64,000 bases of DNA. It comes from Corella eumyota. Taxonomy: Eukaryota; Chordata; Ascidiacea; Phlebobranchia; Corellidae. Each line of letters opens with the position of its first letter. Position 1 is the first letter of the stretch. Below are positions 54,037 through 64,000 of the stretch, piece by piece. The stretch covers positions 12,098,501 through 12,162,500 of the forward strand of contig OY720097.1 in assembly GCA_963082875.1 (NCBI GenBank), read 5' to 3'. The translations under genes and the position numbers were made by a program. The notes below the pieces were generated by a model. The model was given only the letters and a program-made list of their open reading frames with translations, was not told where the DNA came from and searched no databases.

Positions 54037-54241
54037 ATGGCCACTGATTTAAAATCTCCGGAAATGGACGCCTTAAAATCTATTGTCAACCTAATAACCT
54101 ATCCCATTAGATCAGTGTTAACTAATTGTAACCTGACTCGACAAATACCAAGTGTCAACAAAAGGCTAGACATGGGCTACAACGTACACCTAACGCCAAA
54201 ACGTTATCAATCACTAGTGTTACATCTTAACACTGGTTTAA
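54037..54241 (+). CDS. Candidate alternative first exon (MATDLKSP start)
   Basis: An ATG in good context (AAAATGGCC) opens a frame starting MATDLKSPEMDALKSIVNLI and continuing to a GTACGT donor at 54242 (another GT at 54254 keeps the same phase). It ends in phase 1, like the PH exon at 50549, so it could supply a PH-less isoform of the RhoGAP gene. The protein segment resembles nothing I know. Evidence is only frame, start context and phase. Confidence 0.38.
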
Positions 54242-57200
54242 GTACGTGCGGTCGTAAAAGTACAAGCTGGTCTGACCGCTATTATATGTATGCGTTGTAG
54301 AAGTATAAAGCCAGTTGGCCTATAGAACGTGTACAGCCGATAGATATTGCTCTTAGTATTGAGGTTATAGATACCAGTAATGGAGTTAGTAAAGTTGATT
54401 TATGTGGCATTAAATAACGTCTAGACAGACTTAAATGTATGAATTTAAACAATTTCGAATTTAATTTTTATAGCATGATATTATACTGTTATAACGTATA
54501 GGCAGACCTAGCTGTAACTTGCAAAATATATAGTAACTAGTAGTAAAAAAATAGCTTAGAATTAGGTCTAGTAATGGCATAATAATTATTATATAGTTAC
54601 TTACGAAATGCAGAGTCAATATTGGGCATACATGCATTTGAAACCACAGTGTATTCAAATCCTTGTTTGAACTTTGATTATTAGCTTGTTTGTTCCAATA
54701 CAGTCAAGCACAGTGTTTGTGAAACGTGCCATGCTGGATCTTTGGTAATAAAAATGCGCTAATCAAACTATTCGAATTTTCAACTGTGTGTGCTTTTGTT
54801 AAATGTATTTGTGAACATTTGTGTTATGTGTGTGTGTGTTAAATACATGCATATGTATTTTAAATATTTTATAATTGCGATAGTGTATGTACAAGTTTAA
54901 ATGTATAATTGATTTATACAATATTAAACTATTTAAAATTAGAAAGGGCAAGTTAAACGTAGGTTATGGGTAAAATTTGAATTCCCTTTTTACGACTCTG
55001 CTCTTAAACTAGGCAAAGTTTAATAATGTCATGTGACGGATATGTTCTCTAAATCAATTCGAACCGTAAATTTAAATTCTAACGACACGTCGTAATAACT
55101 TAGAACTGCATCGTAAAATGCGCCAAAGTCAAATGCCTTAACAATGGCAGCCCATACATTGCGCAAACGCCAGTAAAAAATAATGTGTACTTACACTCTT
55201 TACCTCTATGTAAATTTCGTTTTCATTGAATCGCAATATAACCTTGTTTTTATTCTAATAAAAAAGGAATTCGAAGTATTCTTTATGTACTTATTACTTT
55301 TGGTGTCTCGCCGCTCCCCCTTCTTTTATTTGCTATTAACCTCAAATTGAAATTGAACAAATTCGAGACCTATTTTTAAAGAAAAAAAATTGAAAAGAAA
55401 AAGTTGGTCTATTTTTAGTTTGAAAGTTAAGGAATTCAGTAAAAACACAAAACAGTCATTTTCGCTTGCAAAATAAAGTCAACAGGATCGCGTGCGTTTT
55501 AAACAAAAGGAAAAAAAGATGGCGGTTATTGTCGTTAAAATCAAAACGCGGAAATTCGACCTGACATTGCAACATTTTCCAGTAAAAATGCCATCACGTA
55601 GAAGCGCGGTTGATTTATGATCCAGATCACATCACACCTTCGAATAAAGTCGGCCAACAATGGCAAGTGTGACGAAACAACGAGCCTATTACGCTGCGGC
55701 AAGGCCGTGTTTTTATATATAGGGGGGCCAGACTAGACAAATTACATGTTGTTTTCTGTCAAAAGCGATCCCACGTTGGGAATAAAAAGGCAGGATAACG
55801 ACAGCACACGTTGATACTTTGAATTGTTATTTTAGGGCATGAAAATATCGATACAAAATGTTGCTAATAATATCAGAAATGGATAAGCAAATTGGTCACT
55901 TTAATGTACTACTATCAAAATAGATTTATTGTTCAAATTCGCGAGTGAATCTAAAGTATTTTGCAGAGTATTATAACAGGAGACTATAAAAATAAGTTAA
56001 AACACAGAAAAAGGTATAAAGTATAATATTAAATTTAATTTAGTTACCTAATTTTATTATTTGATAATTTTAAAAAGGGTCATATATTAGAGTTGGTTTG
56101 GATATTAGTTAAAATAAATGCAGATTATTTAATCGTTATTTCGGATCAATTATTTTCATATTAAAAACGTTTGGCATATTTAAAAATTAGATATAATAAG
56201 CATAAACGCGGTATTTTTGCTAAGTAATATTTATATAATTACAAAAAATTTAGAAAAAAATGCATTTTTCATTTTTTCACAATCAGCAAGTATGCTATTT
56301 TTAATTAACATTGACTTACACATAAACACAAATGTATATGGTAACACAACGTACTTATAAGGTGTTATGTTAGATTAACTTTGCACTAAGTTGTGTATTT
56401 CGTGTTACTTAAGTCTAGACAGTCATAATTCCAGATTAACATATAAAAAAATAAATATAAACTAAGACTGTTAAGTACCACAACAGCAACGTTTTAATTA
56501 AGTAGGAATTTCCGCTAATTTAATTGCCATAGAGTTAACATATTTAATTTAATACTTTAGATTTTAAGCGTATTTAATATGTGATGCTACACTATTAGCA
56601 TTATTTGGAATTTTAATTTTGCTTCGTCTTGAGCTTAGCAAAATAAATAGGTCATTTCAATTCTAAAATTCCGCCTAGTTTAAAGCACGAATGTAATGTA
56701 ACGTAACCCATATATATCTTCTTTATGTACTTTAAAGTTTTGGTAAAACCTCTTGAAATAAGTTGTGTTTCTTCGTAACTTGACCTTTATCTATTTTAAT
56801 TTTGGGTTTTGTGGTTTTTCGTTAAAAAGGTTGTAATTGGTTTTGTTTGTGTGTCGGGTAATTTTAGATATATTTTTATCATGGCTTTTGATTAGCAAAA
56901 AAAATTAGTTGCAAAAGAAAAATGTATTTTAAAGGGTGCATTCTTGGATATTGTAAATAACCAAACGTTAAGTTATGCCACAGTAGTCCATAATTCAATT
57001 TATAATCTCGTTTAATATCCGATAGGGAGTTAACATCTAAACAATTAAAATATAATTAAATTTTTTATTAATTTTAAATAAAATATTAAAAATAACTTTA
57101 TGCTGGTTCAGTTTGTATAAATATTAGTTTCTGCATACATAAAGAATTTAAAAAATACTTTATTTTTAATAAATTCAATGGCTGGCCTACTTATATTTAA

Positions 57201-59071
57201 AACATAATAACAAAGGCATACGATAAGGTCTATAAACGATTACTAATCGACAATGGCAGTGAATTGATATTGTTTAACCAACAGTGCTTGATGTGTGATT
57301 TCGACAGAAAGATCAAAGGCCCCTCCTTATTAAAATAAACAAACGGTTTTTAGAATAAGCTTGATTCAATGTATCAGACGTGGGTATAAAAATTAATGAA
57401 AAAATATATAGGTCTACATCGCATCTGGCTTGAAAAACCGCAATGTGTACCCTTCAACGACGGAGATGTGTATTTAAGCGCTTTAACGTGCACTTAAACA
57501 AATCAAGTCGTGACTGAAGAGTTTCTCGATTTCCTTTGCTGACAGTTAATTTCAGATAAAACCCGGCTTCATTTCCGTTTCAATAGCTTATAATAAAGGA
57601 TTTTTAGTTTTAATGTGCAATTAAATGTGGCCTTTAACTTAGTTAACTTACCGCAGAATATTGCGCAAGTAAAATTCTAACTTATCCTGATTTCTTTGCA
57701 AAATATAGCCTTTAGTACTAGTTATATATAAGCTTACACACGCGACCCTTACATCTAATAATCCTTTTTTAAACCCAAGTGGATTGAATCACTATGTTTT
57801 CGACAATTCCAGTTGCAACATCTTTATTACGTCATTGACATCAATTTTTGCCACCTACCTTGAAATTTTATAATCTTTGTCTAAACAGAGTCTGTAATTT
57901 TTGTTGAGTACAATATAGGCAAGTCACGCTAGCCTATCATAACCTGTTATTTCCATTAATTCCCATTTGTAAAAGGCCTTATTAGGGTTGAGATAACAAA
58001 ACTCGCCATTATGGCTTTAAGCAGGGATAAATTTAACAAATAATGGTGCAAATATATTAAAAATCCTTTAAAATTTTTCAATATTTTATTAATTCTTTTG
58101 TAAGCTTCCATATCCATGTTTTGTAGGGCTCTATCCTCCAATCTAAACCCCTTTAATTTTAAAGACGTGCGATAACGACCAAAATCAACGCCAAATTAAT
58201 CATAGTTAAGTCAAAGGGTTGAATTTAACCTCGGCGGCCTCCGTCTGTAAATAAAGGGCCGCAGACGTTTCTTTGTCCAATGTGACAAGCAAGTGTTTAA
58301 GAACAAATGATATATTACTTCTGCCGTCACACAGTCTACATTATATCGCGCATAACTGCATCTAAATAAGCTGCTTACTGCTTATTGACGATGGACGTGT
58401 TGCCTAGAATTTGTTTCAGTCGAGTTTAAGGGGTGCAAAGGTTGACTTGGTATCTCTTTAAATGTGTTGATAGGAAGAAATAGCTTAAATTTTAACCTAA
58501 AAGTTAAGATTAAGTTATAATAGTAATTTGATATACTGAACTTATAAAGTTTTTGTTTTACTATGTTTAAAGGTAGTGGTAGTGAGCCTTAAAGTATTTA
58601 AATTTAATGTATTGCAAACCTATATTACAAAATTAATTCAAATACTTTAAAAATATAATTTGGTCGTGACATGTTTTTAAGTATAATAATAATTTATTTC
58701 ATTTCGATAAGATTGATCATTTTTGCAATTTTTTTACACAACAAAAGCATTAATTATTTGCTAGCCAGTTTTTTACTTAAACGACCGTTAAAAAAATCCA
58801 ATACCTCCGATTTATCATCAATTTAATCGACGTCAGAATTTTATCGAGGGCAAATATTGCGAGGAAAAAATTTGAGCGAAAATCACTTAAATTCGATTCG
58901 TCACCATCTATCTAATTCCGTGTAGACGTGAGTTTATTTTAAACTCAAAAGCCTCAAGATTTTATACTAAAAGGAATAAACAAGTCACCTTAAAGAGCGA
59001 GTTAGCAGTTTTAAACTTTGTATTGTCGTTTATAAAGGCCTCGTCTATTATTCGTTATGAACATTTTTCAG
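54242..59071 (+). other. Intronic stretch with a GC-richer block and TATA-like box
   Basis: Mostly AT-rich DNA without supported exons. A short TG repeat sits at 54827-54839. The block 55480-55830 is clearly less AT-rich and contains a TATA-like TTTTATATATA (from 55711) just before a G-run and a small open frame at 55746; this could be a promoter. Another TATA or start site near 59000 would be needed for the candidate exon at 59072. Confidence 0.4.
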
Positions 59072-59203
59072 TCATGGCCATGACTCACTCCCCCTTGACA
59101 GGTACTCGTCGTGGGAGTACTCGAGTCAAGTCTTCGGGGGAAACTTTTCGTGACGTCATCCATAAAGAGCGCGGGCGTAACAGTTCGAGACACACTCGAC
59201 TGT
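59072..59203 (+). CDS. Candidate alternative first exon in GC-rich block
   Basis: A GC-richer block (about 59090-59390) carries a frame beginning MAMTHSPLTGTRRGSTRVKS, rich in Arg/Ser/Thr. It reaches a GTAAAC donor at 59204 in phase 1, as expected for joining the same unseen exon as 50549 and 63519. A second frame (59111-59362, start MGVLESSLRGK) overlaps it and runs to a stop, so the coding frame is not certain. The block also has two TGACGTCA and one TCACGTGA octamers and could instead be regulatory DNA. Confidence 0.3.
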
Positions 59204-62200
59204 GTAAACAACGAAACGAACAATAAACCATTTTCGCCCAAACAAAGCCCAGCCACTCGTTTTCATACACAAACACGTGACAATCAAAACAATGAATGTT
59301 TAGGTCACGTGACCGACCCGTCCCATTTGTCGAACGTTAGGACGATTATGACGCGTCAATAGAAGTCGTGACGTCATCACTTAGGTTCAAAGGGCCTCTA
59401 AACAAACATGCTTATATACGGCGGATGCGTGATTCATGTCGGTTTGAATGTGAATGTCGATATTGGGTTGCATTCCTAAATTACATTTACGTTTATTTGT
59501 AACCCTTTAACATCCAAAAATCTGCTTTCCAATTAACACAAACCAAGTGTCATCAATAATCGTTAGTAAAGAGTTTAAGCCCGTATAAATTTCCCTTCTT
59601 ACTATTGTTTTGTGTCGGTCTATTGCCAATCAATGGGCATCAAAATTCAAAGTTATGAAAAGGCAAAAAAACATCCCAATATGCGAAGTAGTATATCGAC
59701 AATTTCATTGTTTTGACTCGTTATGGCTAGATGTCTCTTAATACCGCAGCAGCAACATGTCAAAAAGCGCAAACATGAAAAGTTGTGAAAACTATATTTA
59801 AGTTACAATAACACGCCATTAATCTATTCAAAACTTTTTTTAATGCTGGAAAACGTGCTAAAAAAAACTAGTGTTCTTTTAAATACTAAGTTAATAAGGC
59901 AAGTAATAGATTGTTGATTACATAAAACAATGCAATTTAGATGCAGGTTTATATCGAGTCTAATTAGTACTGAAATAAGGTGGGAATTCGAAACTTTATA
60001 ACAATGTTTTTCAATTTATTTGACCCAAAAAGGAGTCGACGAATTTTAATAAAATTTTAAACAGCCCTTAAAATATAATCGCGTTTTTTATACAGTTAAA
60101 CCTTTTCGTTACCGCCAAAAAAAAACTTGCTAAAAGTTAAACAAAAAAACTTGAAACTAACCGCTTCATTTCTCATAGTTGTTAAGCCATTAAGTGCAAT
60201 TAAGACAGGGTTGGTCTTTTTGATAAGCATGTTGTTATAAGTAAGCCCATGCAGGTTAAAAAGGTTGATTTGCTAGTTTAACGAATTTTGAGGCTGATTG
60301 GAACAAATGATTTGTAGGTTTTGCCTAACGGGTTATATCTTTTTTATTTTGTTTTGTATATAGAGAGTGCTGCTTATCATGTGGTGGTATATGTTACTGT
60401 TGTGAAGTTAAATTGGTAAAGTAGGATGTGTTTGGGTTTACTTATACAGATTGATTAGAAAACAGAAGAACTAGGGAATGATATTGCATTTTCTTAATGT
60501 TTGAGCAAATATTCGAAATTGGATTTTAACCATATTGTAAAATCACGTTCTTTTACGAGCTAGCAGGTGGCAGCTGCCTGCGTTTTTTATGTCGTCTGCT
60601 TAAATTGATTTTATTTGTCTTACTCGGCGAGCGTGGCCAGTTTTACAAGCAAAATAAAATAAGCAAGTTTTTTAAAAGAATATTATTCATATTTCCTTGT
60701 AAAATGTCATATTTTACGACTTGATTCACAACTGTAAAACCACGTAAATTACGAACCTAAAAATTGTTATTTAAAATAAAACAAGCCAATCTACTGTGCG
60801 TTTGAGCAATCAACAAGCAATAAACCATCTCTAATGACGGTTTAATGATAAAATTAATACAAACAATGAGCAGTGTTAGCTTTCTCTTATCATGCAAATA
60901 ACGCTCGCCAATATTGACAGTAGGTTCTATTCCTATTTATTGCCTTCTCGCAGTCGATTTTGGACTTGGATATTTACTCGTTATTCACAAATCGTTGTTG
61001 AGTTGCATTTGCATTTATTTAGTAATAAAATCGATTTTATGAGGCAGATTTCACGGGATGACATTTAAAGTTCGTGTTAGAGCTACCTAAATTCAACTTT
61101 GATTATTTGCAATGTGGTATATGTTAACCTTCGTAAGGCGTTTAGTAGAAGGCGTTTTCTGGTATTTGACATTAAGTTTAAATAAAGCCATGGCCTAGAG
61201 AATGCAAAGGTGAATTGCACCGTTTTATGTATCCGGTCAAATCGTAAAATTCGCTCTAGTTTGCCGACGAAAGCCCAGCCCCAAATTGATGTGTATTTTA
61301 GCGTCATAAACGCTTAGTCCGGCCGTAAAACGATAAGCAATAAAACACTATGAAATTACGAGCATGAGTGTTTAAGATGACGTCACGGCTAGTATGACAA
61401 TGAATTATTCTCGTAAAAAGAAACATCGGTGTTTTTATAGCCCGTTTTGTCGGTTGAAATCATGATGTTAGTGCACATGTATTTTTGGTAAATTCAGTTA
61501 GCCAGTTCGTGGGAAATTCGCAATATTAGTCAAAATTCTCATATTTTTGAATATTTTAGAAGAAGTCAGGGGCAAAGTACAGATCTGAAATAGTTTAATA
61601 ATATTGTGGAGTATTGGCTACGCCCGAACAAGCCTCAGACATAACTGTTTACTTAAAACCAGTCAGTCACAAGTTAGCTTTCCCAGCGGTTCAAAAATAT
61701 TTCGTTTTTGTTCAATTTCTCGTGGCAAAGTACGACAAGCCTGTGGAGGCTCGCTACACTTTTAACACCTGATACTCTGAATTGTGGTGCAATAATTTGT
61801 TATCCCACGGGGAGAGAAATGCTCGACATATTTTAGCGAGGAAGTCGCATTTTGGCACCTTTTCCTATACCTATAAAGCATATCTTCGTCCCGAATGGGT
61901 TAAGTTGAAGTACGGTGCCTCTACCCAACCAGCATTTAAAAACCTACGTAAAGATTGCTAGAACATTAACCGCGATTAGATTGAATTAAAAGTACACTGT
62001 AGACGGCTAGGCTATTTTCGTAGCCGACGAGTTATATATAGAGGGAGTTTACGAGTAAATAGTCAAGTAACCTCAACCCGGTTACTGCACGGCTCAGTTA
62101 ACTTCGGGGGAAATTAGCTGAGGTAAGGTTCACTAACAGACAAATATCGTCGCATTAAGATATCCTGTCTGTAGTAAGTTAAACATGTTGGCAGTAGGTA

Positions 62201-62819
62201 CCTTTGAGATTTAAGGTAAATCTGTGTAGATATCACGTTAAGTACCTTATGTTGTATCATGAATAATGAATAGGAAATAAAGCGATTTTTGTCGGGTTTG
62301 CTGCCGTGTTTCGGCCGTATTCACGTGGGATTGCCATACAGAATTTGTATTGTGATGTCATAACAAGTGCGATTGTTACTGTGTGATTGAAAACGCGTTG
62401 CGTAAATATAGATCTCTTCCTGAAGTGCTTCCAGCGCCGCTGCTGATGGAGTAACGTCGCTTGCGGTTTCTATCGATCTAATCCAAAGCAAATCGCCACA
62501 ATAGGATCGCGCGAGCGTGTTTACATTTGAAACGGCGAAAGCAATTAGCTGCCCGCGAGCGAAAAGACGCGCCATCATTAAGCAGTCGAGAAAAAATAAT
62601 ACGAGCCGTGTACTTGCCTGTACACTTCTCAGTTGTACAGCGAAAAAAGAACCAGTGGCGAATATGTTTAAGTTACATTTGTAGAACAGCAATTAAGTAG
62701 TTGGTACGTTGTAAGGCTTATGACAGGCTGATATAACTTAAAATTAATTCGATTATTTTTTATTTTTCAAACCATTTTTAAAATCTTTTGTATAAATGAA
62801 CTAAAGTGTTTGTAATATC
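59204..62819 (+). other. Intronic or upstream region of the MGAACS exon
   Basis: AT-rich for the most part, with a TGACGTCA at 59369 and another at 61378. From about 62290 to 62660 the sequence is markedly richer in G, C and CpG, and a TATA-like TGTATAAATG follows near 62788. This is the likely promoter region for the exon at 62820. Confidence 0.45.
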
Positions 62820-63519
62820 ATGGGTGCAGCTTGTAGCCATTGTTGTTGTGACCAACGATGCTGCTGTGAAAACCGTGGAAGAACTAAAAAGAAGAAGCTG
62901 TCTGTTGATTCAAGTTCGTCGGACGACGATTGTTACAAGAAAGTTGAAGACGAGGGTTCGTTACTGGTATCAAAAGAAACATTTTTGCAGCCTAGGCATG
63001 CCAATCCTGGTATAGCACACGCCGGACGACAGCGTAGAAGTAGCAGTGAATGTAGCGGACTAAGTAACTGCAAAGACTCTAGCAAAACGACTTGTCATTT
63101 TTGCCCACCTGCTCGTTTTAAACGTAAGGGGTCAAGCGTCAATCGTCCTCCGACAATGCAAGGCCCGACACATTCCCCTGTAAGTGCCCAGCATCGTCGT
63201 TCGTCGTTTACGTTCCATAATACCCAAGTCGCAACCCCGGATCGACATCGAAGCATCAGCCGAACTTTGAGTCCGCCTTTTCCGCCGGTCGAAGCGTTTT
63301 CCCCGGGCTCACAAATAATCTCAAAGAGAAGTAGTGAGCATCATAACATGGAACGAAAAGACAAAAGTAACTTGGTTTATATAAAGCCTAGCAATGGCGG
63401 AAAAAGTGCAAAAATTGTATCCAGTCAAAGACAACAGAACCAAGGAAATTCAACGCCAAAAAAGGCTCGCAATAAAGCCAGTTTAGGTTTACAGAAAACG
63501 TCCGGACTCCCATATAATG
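62820..63519 (+). CDS. Alternative first exon with lipid-anchor N-terminus (MGAACS), probably of the RhoGAP gene
   Basis: A 233-codon open frame begins MGAACSHCCCDQRCCC and ends at a GTAAGC donor (63520) in phase 1. Gly2 with Ser6 fits the N-myristoylation consensus, and eight cysteines within the first 16 residues are candidate palmitoylation sites, so the product should be membrane-anchored. The rest is Ser/Arg/Lys-rich and probably disordered (RRSSSECSGLSNCKDSSK, ISRTLSPPFPPVEAFSPG). The ATG follows a TATA-like sequence by about 30 bases. Phase 1 equals that of the last PH exon, so the exon can splice to the same downstream RhoGAP exon and would replace the PH domain. It could alternatively be the first exon of a separate gene that starts here; the downstream sequence is outside the window. 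Confidence 0.7.
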
Positions 63520-64000
63520 GTAAGCAATGTAACTACTACGCGATAAAAGTTTTAAAAATTCGTTGAAAATTCTGCGGCAAGTTTACTCGAGTTAACTTTA
63601 GCGTGGCATAAGTTAAAGGTGTAAGGATTTTTGTGTTTGGATGTTCAAATTAAATGCATATTTTAACATGATTTACTAGTGTATCTGACCCGTGTTATAG
63701 AATGCGGAAATACCTATATCAGACACGGCTAATGTAGCTAAGCGGTGTCAAATGTTAATTCGTTGTTGATAAACGGATGCAGGAAAATAAGTTAAGGTTT
63801 TTGGGTAACGCACGACTGGCATTACAATCCTAACACTGTGAAACATAATTATTTAAAATTAAATTTTTATAAGGAGCGTTTGTATGTACAAACAAATTAA
63901 CCAAATTAACATCTTGTAGTAATTTCAATTCTAGTGTTTCTAATTTTAAATCATTGTAATGTTAATTGTACGAATTAAGCTGTGGCATTTAGACAATTCG
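63520..64000 (+). other. Intron following the MGAACS exon
   Basis: AT-rich intronic sequence to the right edge of the window. No acceptor followed by a convincing open frame is visible. Confidence 0.5.

Noticed and set aside
59111-59362. 83-codon frame starting MGVLESSLRGK as the main coding frame of the GC-rich island
   Set aside because: It runs into a stop without a clear phase-1 donor, whereas the overlapping frame from 59072 has one. Kept only as an alternative.
61700-62130. Region that felt like a decayed dispersed repeat
   Set aside because: No internal repeat, ends or second copy in the window could be shown.
1-64000. tRNA genes, known microRNAs and the Ciona-type spliced-leader sequence
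   Set aside because: I looked for tRNA B-box-like GGTTCGA words, for let-7-like and other familiar microRNA seeds, and for the leader ATTCTATTTGAATAAG. No convincing hit was found by eye; a covariance-model search was not possible.

Overview
The window looks like chromosomal DNA of an invertebrate chordate, most likely a tunicate of the Ciona type. This is inferred from strongly AT-rich sequence, compact genes with short GT-AG introns beside a few very long introns, and proteins of animal families (ARID1/BAF250, Nance-Horan syndrome protein, Plg-RKT, ARHGAP22/24/25). The 7SL RNA is also easily aligned by eye to the vertebrate one. The species is not proven by the sequence alone.

Layout. 0.1-4.3 kb (+): the last eight exons of an ARID1-type (BAF250) subunit of the SWI/SNF chromatin remodeller; its 5' part lies outside the window. 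6.1-26.5 kb (+): a complete Nance-Horan syndrome (NHS) family gene of 18 exons, with a 12.2 kb intron that holds an alternative first exon (MGNNSS start). 27.1-34.1 kb is a compact minus-strand cluster: a rolling-stone-like membrane protein (3 exons), a Plg-RKT homologue (4 exons), a microsomal short-chain dehydrogenase of the RDH11-14 type (7 exons) and a 7SL signal recognition particle RNA gene with a CRE/TATA-like upstream region. 34.2-36.5 kb: a diverged tandem repeat array that begins within the 7SL promoter. 39-64 kb (+): the 5' half of an ARHGAP22/24/25-like (FilGAP family) RhoGAP gene. It has a split PH domain and up to six candidate alternative first exons. The three before the PH exons all end in codon phase 2; the three after them all end in phase 1, as the PH exon does. 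The RhoGAP domain should lie beyond the right edge.

No operon-like arrangement, CRISPR array, tRNA or recognisable transposon gene was found. NHS proteins and FilGAP-type RhoGAPs both act on Rac/WAVE-dependent actin remodelling. In both genes here, alternative promoters appear to swap a signalling or lipid-binding N-terminal domain for a candidate myristoylated N-terminus. Exon borders were assigned by eye from splice signals, codon phase and homology remembered from human proteins; no alignment program was run.

Two window-wide oddities stand out. The palindromic octamers TGACGTCA (23 copies) and TCACGTGA (9 copies) are far above chance expectation. The array upstream of 7SL carries eight copies of a motif whose hairpin is kept by compensating changes.
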